Of a stretch of DNA of 64,000 bases, positions 36,959 to 49,000 are shown in pieces. Positions within the stretch are counted from its first letter, which is position 1, and each line of letters opens with the position of its first letter. Origin of the DNA: Acinetobacter baretiae (lineage in GTDB: Bacteria; Pseudomonadota; Gammaproteobacteria; Pseudomonadales; Moraxellaceae); contig NZ_VTDM01000001.1 of assembly GCF_015627105.1 (NCBI RefSeq), positions 1 to 64,000 of the forward strand, written 5' to 3'. A model generated the notes under the pieces. It was not told where the DNA came from, made no database searches, and saw only the letters and a program-made list of their open reading frames with translations. A program made the position numbers and the translations under genes.

Positions 36959-38275
36959 TTATAAAAAAGCAACAAACAAATGTATTGTACCTGCAATAAA
37001 GCCTGTGACTCCACCAAGTACAATTAAAATCCACTCATCCTCTTGAAATGCAGGACGCAACAAGTTTTGAAACTCGTAGGGAGTAAGATCACGAATACGA
37101 TCTCTAAACATCGTAAATATTTTACGTGCACGACTTGCATTAAATGCAGGATCGCTTACGGGCACCATCGTAATTTCTATTGAGCGGTCAATCAAGTCTG
37201 TTTTCAGCTTTGCGTACTCTTTTGGACCTAAAGATAATTGCAATGTGGTTCTGACAAGAGGTGTATCTGTAATATAGTTAATATGTTTTTTAACAATTTG
37301 TCTGGTTTTTTCTTTCTGTCCACCATACATCATTTCGGTCATAATCGTCTTTAAAGTAATGAGCTCTTCAGTAACGACTTTTGCAAACACATCAGACACT
37401 TCAAGTTGACGTTTCATAAACGCCCCTTGAATATTATACGTTCCCACACGTGGTCGGACAGGTATAATCCAAGGAAATCCATGATTCTTTGTCCGTTTAA
37501 ACCACTGTGGATATTTGACATAGTGTGGATGCAACGGATTAAATACCATCCAAACTGCAATCCAATTGGTGAGTAACCCCCAAATCGCTGCCCAAAAAGG
37601 AACCGTCCAGTGCCAGGGTACAATAAACCATACCAACATTTGAATAAGACCAAAGAAGCATCCAATCAAGGCACTAATGTGCCAAATAAAATCAATTTCT
37701 TTTTGTCCGACTTTTAAAAACATTTTGACCATGAGTTTTCGGTCATTTTCCATTTGATGAACGACCATTTCTCGCATATCGACCAAATCTTCGACATGAT
37801 CAGTCAAATCAACTACCAAATCATGTAACAACTGTGGCAGTTGTTTATGCGCATGCTCATAAATACGTCTTTTTATTGCAAAAGGTATGTTTTCCCATAA
37901 TATTGCATTACGTTCGTACATCACCTCATCAATCAGGTGTTCTAGTTCAGCATTGATCTGTTTTCCAATAATCTCTGCCATTTCATCGGGATCCATGGCA
38001 TCTAAAAACTCAGCCAACGAACCAATCTTTTTTAGCGTATTGTCAGTAATAATGCCTGAAATACGACCCGCTTTTCGAGGTACGATGCCCTGCCAACCGA
38101 GAGGAATCGGCCCAATATGAATCCCCCAAAACTTTACAGGATAAAACACCATGCGCAATGCCATCCATACATGCGCCCATGTTACAAAAGCAGTCACAGG
38201 AATAATACTTAATACCGCCCAATGATCCGGCCTAAGCCAAAACACATTCCAAAGATGACTGATATAATCCAACAT
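36959..38275 (-). CDS. DUF445 membrane protein
   Basis: A 438-residue protein with a hydrophobic N-terminal segment (about 20-45), a long charged helical region, two central membrane segments (around 215-260) and a C-terminal hydrophobic hairpin (WILIVLGGVTGFIAGTIHLF). This matches DUF445 (YheB-like) proteins, whose role is not known. It is divergent from gdhA and lies 74 bp upstream of adk in the same direction. Confidence 0.85.
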   Translation of the reverse strand: MLDYISHLWNVFWLRPDHWAVLSIIPVTAFVTWAHVWMALRMVFYPVKFWGIHIGPIPLGWQGIVPRKAGRISGIITDNTLKKIGSLAEFLDAMDPDEMAEIIGKQINAELEHLIDEVMYERNAILWENIPFAIKRRIYEHAHKQLPQLLHDLVVDLTDHVEDLVDMREMVVHQMENDRKLMVKMFLKVGQKEIDFIWHISALIGCFFGLIQMLVWFIVPWHWTVPFWAAIWGLLTNWIAVWMVFNPLHPHYVKYPQWFKRTKNHGFPWIIPVRPRVGTYNIQGAFMKRQLEVSDVFAKVVTEELITLKTIMTEMMYGGQKEKTRQIVKKHINYITDTPLVRTTLQLSLGPKEYAKLKTDLIDRSIEITMVPVSDPAFNASRARKIFTMFRDRIRDLTPYEFQNLLRPAFQEDEWILIVLGGVTGFIAGTIHLFVAFL

Positions 38276-38685
38276 GTATCCACTCTCTAGTCGTTTACTT
38301 ACAGATTTTTTGATCTGAATTAAAGAACTTTAACTTCAAATACCTAAGTTTGATACATGAAAAGAAATCACCATCAAAACAGTATAAAATCTTATATTAC
38401 GCATGCATAAACTATACTAACACGCAACTCAACTTCAATCCTAAATAAAAGATGAGTAGAATTTTAGACTTTTTAGCATCTATGTGCATTACACGCCTAA
38501 AATAACATCATCTTTATAAGGGTCAGAAAATACAATATTTTCTATTTTACTTAAACTTTAATACTATTTTAATATTTATATTAATTGAGGTACATTGTTG
38601 CGACCTCACATGCCTTAGTTCATCATGAACAATTGCATGATTGCGGTAAACACCAATCGTGATCTAAAAAGTAAGGATTTACACC
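38276..38685. other. Divergent upstream region of the DUF445 gene and gdhA
   Basis: 410 bp of AT-rich sequence with no coding frame worth calling. It should contain both promoters. The only clear signal is AAGGATTT ahead of the gdhA start. Confidence 0.6.
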
Positions 38686-40029
38686 TTGAAATACAATAAT
38701 CTTCAAGCCTTCTTAAGCACTGTAGAACAGCGTAACCCACATCAACCAGAATTTCTACAAGCTGTAGAAGAAGTGATGGCAAGCTTATGGCCTTTTATTG
38801 AGAAAAACCCTCAGTATACTCAACAAGGTTTGTTAGATCGCTTAGTAGAACCTGAGCGTGTGATTCAATTTCGTGTTGCTTGGGTGGATGATCAAGGTGA
38901 AACACAAGTCAACCGCGCATTTAGAGTTCAATATAACTCAGCACTTGGCCCATTTAAGGGGGGCATGCGATTTCATCCTTCTGTAAATTTATCGATTTTA
39001 AAGTTTTTAGGTTTTGAACAAGTCTTTAAAAACTCACTGACCACCTTACCAATGGGTGGTGGCAAAGGTGGTTCTGATTTTAATCCAAAAGGAAAATCAG
39101 AACATGAAATTATGCGATTTTGTCAGGCGCTGATGATTGAACTATATCGCCATTTAGGTGCCAATACAGATATTCCTGCTGGCGATATTGGCGTTGGTGG
39201 CCGAGAAGTAGGCTACATGGCTGGCATGATGAAAAAATTAAGCAACGACACTGCGGCTGTTTTTACAGGGAAAGGCATTTCATTTGGTGGTAGCCTCGTT
39301 CGACCTGAAGCGACAGGCTATGGTACAGTATACTTTGCACAAGAAATGCTAAAAACGAAACAACAAAGCTTTCAAAATAAAAAAGTTTCTATTTCAGGCT
39401 CAGGAAATGTTGCCCAATTTGCCGCTGAAAAAGCCATTGCTTTAGGTGCCACAGTCGTCACGCTTTCAGATTCACAAGGAATGGTTTACATTCCAAATGG
39501 CTTGACCCTCGACCTACTTCAAAGTCTCATGAAAATTAAAAATGAGAAGCGTGGGCGTATTGCAGATTTTGCTCAAGAATATCATCTTCAATACTTTGAG
39601 AAACAAACACCATGGCATATTCCAGTAGATATTGCACTACCTTGTGCAACTCAAAACGAACTCAGTGGTAAAGACGCTGAAGTATTGATTAAAAATGGTG
39701 TCATGTGCATTGCAGAAGGTGCAAATATGCCATGTACTTTAGAAGCAGTAGAAAAGTTTATTTGTGCAAAAGTATTATATGCCCCCGGCAAAGCATCTAA
39801 TGCAGGGGGTGTGGCAACTTCAGGATTTGAGATGTCACAAAATGCGATACGTTTGTCATGGTCTCATGATGAAGTAGATACTCGCTTAAAGCATGTTATG
39901 CATGACATTCATCAAAACTGTGTCAAATACGGTACGAAAGCAGATGGTTTTGTCAATTATGTAGATGGTGCAAATATTGCAGGATTTGTAAAAGTTGCAG
40001 ATGCTATGTTAGCGCAAGGCGTTTTCTAA
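38686..40029 (+). CDS. gdhA: NADP-specific glutamate dehydrogenase
   Basis: GdhA makes glutamate from 2-oxoglutarate and ammonia with NADPH. The 447-residue length is that of the hexameric NADP enzyme. The substrate site FKGGMRFHPSVNLSILKFLG and LTTLPMGGGKGGSDF (catalytic Lys) are present, as is PAGDIGVGGREVGYM. The nucleotide fold carries SGSGNVAQFAAEKA. The start codon is TTG at 38686, supported by AAGGA eight bases upstream and by the family-like start MKYNNLQAFLSTVEQRNPHQ. A rare start codon for a metabolic hub could lower translation. Confidence 0.96.
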   Translation: MKYNNLQAFLSTVEQRNPHQPEFLQAVEEVMASLWPFIEKNPQYTQQGLLDRLVEPERVIQFRVAWVDDQGETQVNRAFRVQYNSALGPFKGGMRFHPSVNLSILKFLGFEQVFKNSLTTLPMGGGKGGSDFNPKGKSEHEIMRFCQALMIELYRHLGANTDIPAGDIGVGGREVGYMAGMMKKLSNDTAAVFTGKGISFGGSLVRPEATGYGTVYFAQEMLKTKQQSFQNKKVSISGSGNVAQFAAEKAIALGATVVTLSDSQGMVYIPNGLTLDLLQSLMKIKNEKRGRIADFAQEYHLQYFEKQTPWHIPVDIALPCATQNELSGKDAEVLIKNGVMCIAEGANMPCTLEAVEKFICAKVLYAPGKASNAGGVATSGFEMSQNAIRLSWSHDEVDTRLKHVMHDIHQNCVKYGTKADGFVNYVDGANIAGFVKVADAMLAQGVF

Positions 40030-40042
40030 GCACGTTTTATGT

Positions 40043-40078
40043 AATGATCCTCAAACCAATGTCGTTTGAGGATCATTA
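40043..40078 (+). terminator. Stem-loop after gdhA
   Basis: AATGATCCTCAAAC and GTTTGAGGATCATT form a 14-bp stem. The following ATAAAG is T-poor, so termination may need more than the hairpin. Confidence 0.6.
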
Positions 40079-40259
40079 TAAAGCTACGCCATATCACTCA
40101 AAAATCAGTAAACATCGCGGATATATCATCATTTTTTCCATGCAGCATACCGCTGATGTGTAAAATATTTACACAATAAACGTATTTTAGTCTTTATTCA
40201 TCCTAAGCTTCGGTTAAAATAGCACACTTTTCACCTCCCCTTTTGCTGATGTCGTCTAT

Positions 40260-42311
40260 ATGAAGCAACACTTTCCGCTCAAAAATGTGCAACAAGAAAG
40301 AAAGATTTATCGGAATCGTGTATTTATTGCCGTAGGAATCGTGATATTTTGCTTTGCAATTTTAATTTCACGTTATATCTACTTACAAGTCGTTCATCAT
40401 AAAGACTTTGTGACAGCATCAGACAACAACCGTATTCGCTTACAACCAATTGCGCCTACTCGTGGTTATATTTACGATCGTAATGGGATTTTGCTTGCAG
40501 ACAACTACCCCGTATTTACAGCAACCTTGAGTAAAGCAGATGTCGATGATATTGCAGATACTGTTACTCGTTTAACCACTGTACTTAATCTCAATCAAGA
40601 TGATATTGATAAATTTACTGCACGTATAAAAACAGCCAAAAAAACTGAACGTGTTGCATTAAAATTGAATTTAAATGAAGCCGAGATTGCTCGCTTTAGT
40701 GAAGCAAAGTATTTATTCCCAGGTGTGCAAATTGAAACACAAATGACTCGCTATTATCCTTATGGTGAGCTTTTTGCGCATGTAATTGGTTATGTTGGGC
40801 GAATTAACGATAAAGAACTTAAAAATATTGATAAAGACCTATACGCAGGCACAAACCTGATTGGTAAAATTGGTGTAGAACGCCAATACGAATCGTTATT
40901 ACATGGTACACCGGGTAACGAATCTGTCGAGGCAGATGCCCACGGTAATATTTTACGCCATCTTGGACAAAAACAACCCACTCAAGGGGATGACCTTTAT
41001 TTATCGATTGATTATGGATTACAAGTTGTTGCCTCTGAACAACTGGCAGGGAAACGAGGAGCCATTGTTGCAATTAACCCAAAAACAGGAGAAATCTTGG
41101 CTTTGGTGTCGAGTCCAAGCTTCAACCCTAACTTATTTGTTACAGGGATCAGTGGCCCAGACTATGCATCCTTAAGGGACAATCTAGATCAACCTTTATA
41201 TAACCGTGCCGTGCAAGGTACTTACCCACCCGGTTCAACCATCAAGCCTATGGAAGGTTTAGGTGGTATTCATTTTGGTGTTGTCGATTGGGGGACAGCA
41301 ATTCATGATCCGGGTTACTTTCAACTCCCAGGCGACTCACATAAATTTAGAGATTGGAAAAAAACAGGCCATGGTGTGGTCAATATGAGTAAAGCCATTC
41401 AAGAATCTTGCGATACTTACTTTTATGTTTTATCTAACCAAATGGGTATTGATCGCATGAATGAATGGATGCGTCAGTTTGGTTTTGGTGCTAAAACAGG
41501 CTTAGATTTACCCAGCGAAAGTTCAGGTATTTACCCAAACCCCGAGTGGAAACAAAAAGCATATAAGTCAAAATGGCTCAAAGGTGAAACAATTTCGGTC
41601 AGTATTGGCCAAGGTGCTTTCACTGCAACACCTGTTCAACTTGCCATGGCAACAGCCATTGTTTCTAATCAGGGCAAACACATTACCCCACATGTTCTAT
41701 ATAATGTAAAAGGCGCTAAACCACATACTGTTTTAAATGAACCAGATGGCGAAGTTAAATTTAATGGCTCGCCCGATGATTGGGTAAAAATGCGAAATGC
41801 CATGATTGATGTGATTAATCAAGGGACAGGACGTAGTATTCGTACCAATGCATACCAAATTGCTGGAAAAACAGGAACAGCACAGGTCAAAAGTATTGCA
41901 CAAGGTAAAAAATATAATGAAGCATTATTAACGCATAGACAATATGACCATGGTTTATTTGTTGGCTTTGCACCTGCCGATGATCCTGAAATTGCCATTG
42001 CAGTCATATGGGAAAATGGTCGTCACGGGGGGGCAGCTGCACATATTGCCAAACCAATCTTAGATTATTGGATGGTTCAACGTAAAAACAACCCAATACA
42101 ACCGACAGCTCAACAGGTTAACGGTGGTCTAATGACCGCAGGCATTCGACCAAGCCAACTGCCGAGTGGTGGACGTATTTTAGAGGCCGACCCAAATGCT
42201 CTCCCAAACAACTCAACCGCACGTCGCCCTCAGCGAACAAACACGCCAAACAATAGCCCACCTGCACCAACTGCATCTAATCCAGCCGATGATAGTGATA
42301 TAAGTGATTAA
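40260..42311 (+). CDS. mrdA: Penicillin-binding protein 2
   Basis: PBP2 is the monofunctional transpeptidase of the elongasome (rod shape), a target of mecillinam and imipenem. The 683-residue protein has an N-terminal membrane helix (about 22-42), a dimerisation domain, and the transpeptidase domain with SxxK at Ser326 (PPGSTIKP), SxN (SCDTYF region) and KTGT at 537-540. The C-terminal tail is Pro/Asn/Ser-rich. It is followed by rsmD after 5 bp, likely in one transcript. rodA is not adjacent. Confidence 0.95.
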   Translation: MKQHFPLKNVQQERKIYRNRVFIAVGIVIFCFAILISRYIYLQVVHHKDFVTASDNNRIRLQPIAPTRGYIYDRNGILLADNYPVFTATLSKADVDDIADTVTRLTTVLNLNQDDIDKFTARIKTAKKTERVALKLNLNEAEIARFSEAKYLFPGVQIETQMTRYYPYGELFAHVIGYVGRINDKELKNIDKDLYAGTNLIGKIGVERQYESLLHGTPGNESVEADAHGNILRHLGQKQPTQGDDLYLSIDYGLQVVASEQLAGKRGAIVAINPKTGEILALVSSPSFNPNLFVTGISGPDYASLRDNLDQPLYNRAVQGTYPPGSTIKPMEGLGGIHFGVVDWGTAIHDPGYFQLPGDSHKFRDWKKTGHGVVNMSKAIQESCDTYFYVLSNQMGIDRMNEWMRQFGFGAKTGLDLPSESSGIYPNPEWKQKAYKSKWLKGETISVSIGQGAFTATPVQLAMATAIVSNQGKHITPHVLYNVKGAKPHTVLNEPDGEVKFNGSPDDWVKMRNAMIDVINQGTGRSIRTNAYQIAGKTGTAQVKSIAQGKKYNEALLTHRQYDHGLFVGFAPADDPEIAIAVIWENGRHGGAAAHIAKPILDYWMVQRKNNPIQPTAQQVNGGLMTAGIRPSQLPSGGRILEADPNALPNNSTARRPQRTNTPNNSPPAPTASNPADDSDISD

Positions 42312-42316
42312 AGAAA

Positions 42317-42871
42317 ATGAAAAATAAATTACGCATTATTGGTGGTCAGTGGAAACGTCACCAGCTTAGTTTTGCAAGTATTGACGGTCTGCGCCCTACG
42401 CCTGATCGTGTGCGAGAAACACTTTTTAATTGGTTAATGTGGGATATTCAACACGCTCGTGTACTTGATGTTTGTACAGGTTCTGGTGCCTTGGCATTTG
42501 AAGCACTATCACGCGGTGCTCAATCTGTGTGTATGATTGAACCCAATGTAACTCAAGTAAAGCATCTGCAACAAAATATTGATTTACTCGATGCCAAAGC
42601 ACAGTGCTCATTACATGTCGGTACAGCTCAGGTTATACTCAATAAAATAACCGATACATTTGATGTTGTGTTCTTGGATCCACCGTATAGTCTTGATTTG
42701 TGGCAAACACTTGCAGAACATATCGAACCTAGACTCTCAGAAGGTGCTTTTATTTATATTGAAGCAGATCGTGACTTAAGCACGTTACAACTTCCTCATG
42801 ATTGGATACAAAAAAAACAGTTAAAAGCAGGTACTATTCGAGCAGGGTTATATCAAAAATCATCGTATTAA
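42317..42871 (+). CDS. rsmD: 16S rRNA (guanine966-N2)-methyltransferase RsmD
   Basis: RsmD methylates G966 of 16S rRNA with SAM. The 184-residue protein begins with RIIGGQWKRHQLSF, has the SAM site VLDVCTGSGALAFEALSRGA, and the catalytic DPPY tetrad in VVFLDPPYSLD. It starts 5 bp after mrdA. A hairpin at 42917-42953 follows and separates it from the convergent surface-protein gene. Confidence 0.96.
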   Translation: MKNKLRIIGGQWKRHQLSFASIDGLRPTPDRVRETLFNWLMWDIQHARVLDVCTGSGALAFEALSRGAQSVCMIEPNVTQVKHLQQNIDLLDAKAQCSLHVGTAQVILNKITDTFDVVFLDPPYSLDLWQTLAEHIEPRLSEGAFIYIEADRDLSTLQLPHDWIQKKQLKAGTIRAGLYQKSSY

Positions 42872-42916
42872 ATCAGCATCATGTTTTCAATGCATTGGCT
42901 CATGTTAAATACGTCT

Positions 42917-42953
42917 ATGTACTACTGTCATCATCACAAGTAGTACATATTTT
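42917..42953. terminator. Terminator between rsmD and the 2011-aa surface-protein gene
   Basis: ATGTACTACT and AGTAGTACAT form a 10-bp stem with a 12-base loop, followed by ATTTTAC on the plus strand. Confidence 0.7.
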
Positions 42954-43004
42954 ACTGTAGATATGATTCAAATTATTAGCCAATATTTATAATTAGCAAA
43001 ATAA

Positions 43005-46000
43005 TCAATCATTTGAGCTTTTTCTAAATAAATTCTCATCGAATTTAAATCTAAAGCGAAGATATGCCCCTTGAAGGGTCGTATCACTTTCTACCAAATC
43101 ATCGTCTTTATAACCCGAAAAATTATACCCTGCCGAAAGCCATAAATTTGCAGCGAGTAAATATCCAGCTTCGGCACCAAGTAAAATACGTTGGCCCGAT
43201 GTTACATTCGACCATAATGCACCTGTATGTACACCCGCATCCCAACGATCATTAATATCGTACATCATACGGGCATTTAACATATGTGTGACACCACTAG
43301 ACTCTAAACTAGAAAAAGTCATATTCACACGTTTAACAGCATATTGACCAGACAGTGTTAATTCTTTTGTTGGATGATAATTAACATGATTCGATAAAAT
43401 ATAAACATGCTTTAGATAAGCATTCGTCAAATCTGTTTGATTATGATCATACCGATATTCAACCTTTGATAAAGCATCAAATCGATTTCGCTCAGTATCT
43501 CGGTATGCCCATCCCAATTGAAAACGATTAATTAAACGATCTCCACTGGTCTTCGTTTGACTATCGGTTTGACTCAAAATATTCTTGGCCAAAAATGTAA
43601 CGTCATCAGAATATTTATACGCTAATCCAAGTGTATTTAAAAAGGTGTTGGCCTGATCTGCTAAACGCCCTTCAATACGCGCCACTGTTTTCCAAAGAGG
43701 ATTTTTTAAATATTCAATCCCTAATGTTGCAGCTGTACTTTCTGAATTACTGCTATTGGTGGCAGATAAAGCTTTGGTTTGCTCAAAACTTGCATTGGCA
43801 TAAAAGCCTTTTTCAAGCTCCCAACGATTACGTAAGCCTATGGCTGCCTCCGCCTCACGGGCACTCATGCCGTCACGTACTCGATACTCACTAAATGCCG
43901 TACCGTTGTTGTTATATTTACTATCAAGACCAAACACGGTGACATTTTTACGTTCACTGCTATTTAAATCATATAGTCCATTTAAGCTTGAAATCAGTTC
44001 ATGACGGCCATACGCTCTTAATTTAGAATTGATTTGGTAGTTTGCCCCTAATGCAAAATTTCTACGTGCTGCGTCTGTCGCATCTTGTTCATACTCCACA
44101 AACACATTAGACCCTTGCCAAGGCAATTGACTGGTTAATTTGGTTCGTAAAGTTACTCCATGATAAGGTGTGGTTTTTGTCGTACTTGATGAGTCAACCA
44201 CTTCTGATTTATCGTAATATTTCACACCAAGCTCTAATGCAAGAATTCGATGAATGGCTCGCTCTATACTTGCAGAGATGCCTTGATTGACGCCATTGAT
44301 TTGATCTTCTGTTCGAATGGCTTCTAATTTTGCAAGACCTACTTTTTTAAATTGAACACGGCCTTTTACACCACTTTCTTTGCGTCCTGCCGTAATCGGT
44401 GCAGCCGTATTATAAAATCCACGATCTGCCTGATTATGATACAGTTTTAGATCTACATCTTTATCTGCATAGGTGACTTCAACACGCCCTGCATTGCCTG
44501 AAACTTTTCCAGATGCATCAGGCTCAACTTTTGTTTGTGTGGTGCTGATTAAATCACTATAAATATTTTCTGAACGAGCCACTTCGGTAATTAATTTACC
44601 TTTTTCATTGGCAAACTTCACCACTGTGTTAACACTTGCCAGTTGATCTTGCGTCAATGGATTATCGCTTTTCACATAAGCTGCGCCTACTTTGGCTTGC
44701 TGTGTTACTTTCATTGACGCAGAGGTTCCAGCGACTGTATATGTTTCACCACCTTGGTCAGACTCTACAGTGATTCGTAAATAAACTGGATTTAAGTCTG
44801 CATCAACGCTTGCCACAGGTTCTTTTAAGTAAATACTATTACTAAATGAATCCACCTCATAGTCAGTAAAACGATTTAATGTTGTACGTGTAATAATTAA
44901 CCCAGAGTTATTACGATCACGCGTAATAATTTCCACTTTTTCACTATTATCACGAATATCTTCTACACTCAGCCCGCCTAAACTATAAGGACCTGAAATT
45001 CCCATTGCACGTTGTTCATTAACAACCTGTTGGGTATTTGTACGGGCTGCAAACGCGGTCACTTTATATCGATCACTCTCTAAAGCGCCACGAACCCCTG
45101 TTAAAGATCGATTATATTGCCCTAAAGCAAGCCCTTCATCATTTTCAGTTCGTGTGACGTAATCGCCATACATTACATACGAACGTCCCTTATCTACACG
45201 CACATACAATTTACTGGTCGATTGTGCATCAAAACCTTTGGTTGCAGAATCACCATAGACTGGATAATATTCATCTGGGCGAATATCACGAAACAGGCGC
45301 TGATTTTTATCTTTGTCAGAGTCATATGCCAAGGTCAGTAAATATTCACCTTTAACTTGACCTTTTAAAAACAGTGCAGCTCGACCATTAATACTACGCT
45401 CGCCGTTGTGAGAAGATGAAATTTCACTCAGCTCTTCTTCAAAACCATCATTTGAATGATTCAACCCCCCATGTTTTGGATCAAATTTTTTAAAGTTGAT
45501 TGATCCTTCTAACATACCTACAGCAATAATCGGTCTTAAATCGGGTAGAAAACGTATTGGTGTATTCGCATGAAAAATACCACTTTCTACCGACAATACC
45601 CCTTCGCCTGCTTCAATCGGAGCAATAATCGGTACAACTAAACGACCACCTTCAACAAAAACTTGTGTACCTGACTGTTTAGGATCTAAATCAACTAAAT
45701 CAATTTTCCCAATAGAACTGTCTAGAGTAACAGGGGTACGGCTTGAAACTGGTGTGCCATGACGATCCACAATATTTAAAATCACATTAAAACGATCATA
45801 ACCATTGGCCTGTACAGCCACAGAACTTGGTTCAAGACGTAACTGATCCAATTGGTCAGGCGCAATAACCTCAATTCGTTTTTTTTCTCGAATATTTCCC
45901 ATCATATCGACTTGACGTGCTTCAATTGTATTACGCCCCACTTGAAGATCGATGCCAATAAAGTCAAGACCTGCCACTTGAAAGCTTGGTAATACCGCTC

Positions 46001-49000
46001 GTTTACCCACACGTTTTTCTGATACTTTCTGATCATTGACCCATAGCTCTAACTGCGTGCCCGCAGTACCTTTAAGCTGAATAGATGTTTGAGGATATGC
46101 AAGCACTTGTCCATCTTTGAGATTCAGAATATCTAACTGATGATTGGTTGCATTTTCTAAAGCAGTCTCTAAATTGACCATTTTAGTCACATCACTCGAA
46201 CCCTCTCCAACATGCGTGTTTAATTCTGCATCTGTTTTTGATGGATCAGGTTGAAACTGTACTTGTTTTAATTCTTTTGCTTGTTCTTTAGAAAAATCAA
46301 GATTACAGTTTGCAGAAAATCCTTGAGTTGCAATACACCCACTAGCAGGTTGGCTACGCACATCAGTCACTTTAGAAAATACAGGATCTAAGGTAAGATC
46401 TGAACGTAAAATTTGATCTAAGTTAATATCTTGTTCAACTTTCTTTTTTCGCTCAGTGACTTTTTGTATCAATGATTGCGAACATGTCAAATCACTGTCC
46501 ACCAAAGCAAAGTCTGCTCGATGTAATTCGCCACGTTTTAAGTCGACAAAGCGACTCTGAGCATCGCCCGCTTGACGATTACTGATTACCAACAACTTAG
46601 ATGCTGTTGGCAAACTTGTACTGTCGACTTTTAATACATGTGTTTTTGCACTAATGCCATAAAAATCATATTTACCTTCACCATCGGTAATAATATAACT
46701 ACCATCTTCAAGATAAATACGTACACCAGGTACTCCCATTTCTCCGGGATCTTGAATGCCATTTTTATTACAGTCAGTAAATACTTTACCGACAATAAAA
46801 CCATCAGATATCATTGCACCAGGCGTGACATCGACTACAGCAAATGCTTCGTTAGATTCTGTGCCTTGTTCATCTTTTGCACGAACACGATTAATTCCGT
46901 CACCATTGAGTGCATTTGGCCCAATGTACACTCGATACTGTACTTTTACTTCTTTATTGGGATTAAGTGTTCCTAGCCCAAGTTTAAGATAAGGCCCTTT
47001 GCCACCAATAGGGTCAGCAACTTTTGTCCCATCAACACGCATCGACCCTTTCATGTAGACGAATCCTCTTGGCAACGTATCTGTTATCGCAACATTCGTT
47101 GAATCTACTGCACCACGATTCGCAACAGTCACTGTATATTCTTCAAACTCACCAATTTCTGCAGTTTTACTTGATGCTGCCTTTTTCACAAACAAAGATG
47201 AATTCGTAATTGAAATTTTAGGATCAATCGGAATATCAACATTAAGCGCAGGATCGCCCTCATTTAACGTAAATTGGCCAGCATAAGACCACTTCAAATC
47301 TACAGCTTTATCTGCGCCAAAATTCGGATATACCGATCGATCACTGACAAAACTGTACGTTGTATTCCCCGGGATCGTTTGGGTATCAACAGATATACTA
47401 TACGTACCTGCTTTTAAATGAGGATACGCAAATTCACCTGTACTATTGGTCACCTGTGTTGCAGGAATGGAAATGAGCTCACCCGTTTTTTCATCATTTT
47501 TAAATGCAGTATTATCTTTAATCGGTTGACCATTTTGATCTAACAATGTGACCGTTGCACCTGCTACAGGTAAGCCTGTTTTTGCATCAAATACAATACC
47601 GTATGGGTCTATTAATACATTGGCACTGACGTTTTCAAAAATTTCAGTGGATTGACCTTGTACGTCTGAACAGTCTGTTAAACGAATATCAACACTGTCT
47701 CGCTTCGTTGTTTGTAAAACAAAATCGTGTGCTATGCCCTTATTTGACAGTGCTGTAGGCAAAGTATAGCGAAATATTCCTGTATTTTCGCCCGTTTCAA
47801 TCCCAAAAACTTCTTCAATATCCCCTGTTTTTTTAGATGTAATTCTAATTTTTACTCGATCCACCGTATCACGATGTACATTACAACTCGAGCTTTTTGC
47901 TTCTATATTGAGTGAATTACCAACAACACCTGTTAATACCACATTTTTAAAATCAGTTGAATTGTTGGAAATTTGCGTTAATCCAGATACCACCGTAGAT
48001 GCGATGTTAGAGCTGACATCTTTAGAGCCATTAGATCCTGCATAAGATACTTTATAGGTATTTTTTACCGTTGTTTTTGCAATGTACGTATCCATGGTCA
48101 CAACCAAATCAATCAGCTCTGACGTATTTGGAGCAACACGTGGAAATCCAACCACCAGTTGGCTCACTTGGGTTAAATCATTCGGTACAACGCTACTATA
48201 TGTATTATTAGTTAATTTATATAATATTTTAGCTTGAGGGTTTTGCACACTGGCTGATTTAAACACAGTATTTGGAGGAATATCATCGACCAATAGTACT
48301 AATTTTTCGGTTTGGCCATCTACCACTACATCAATAGGTTGCGCTGTTTTTTTGCTTGGATTGGTCAAATTTAACGTATAATTTAAGTCATGGTTTGCTG
48401 TTGTCGATGGTGTAAATGTCTTTTGTTGCACATCTATATTTGCCACAAGACTTGCACTATGGTTTATTGCACTGTCTGTAGTTGTAGCAACGACGTTTGA
48501 GTCTTCTAACACTTTTGCCTGAATGGGTAAATCGTATTGCTTACCCTCTACTAAATTGGCCTGAGTGGTTGCAACAACCCATAGATTTACACTTTGCCCC
48601 ATTTGTAAAGGCACATGTGTCGTTATCGCTTGATCTGTTGTATCAAATTGACCATTTTGATTACTATCGATGTAAATTTTAACATCATTAAATTCATTTG
48701 TTGTAGCTGCTTCTAACTGAACATTAACAGCGGCATTACTATGGTTTATTAAAGAGTTTGCCCAAATCACACGTGTATTTGGTTCAGTATCAAGTATTGA
48801 TGATTGCGTCAATGCAATAGCATACAATGCAGATACATTCACCTCTACCGCATTAGAAATAGACTGTTGTGGTTTATTATTGATATCAATAAAATTTGCA
48901 TAAGCAACATTTTGAATTGTAGTGCCCGCGCTCGGAATGCTCGACGCATGACTATACTGGGCGGACAATATAGATATTGTTAACGTAGATAACATAAAAG

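Noticed and set aside
46638..46976. Plus-strand frame of 112 codons inside the 2011-aa gene, and similar antisense frames at 57011-57352 and 57583-57954
   Set aside because: They lie antisense to long, well-supported secreted proteins, have no ribosome binding site of note, and their residue composition is that of shadow frames.
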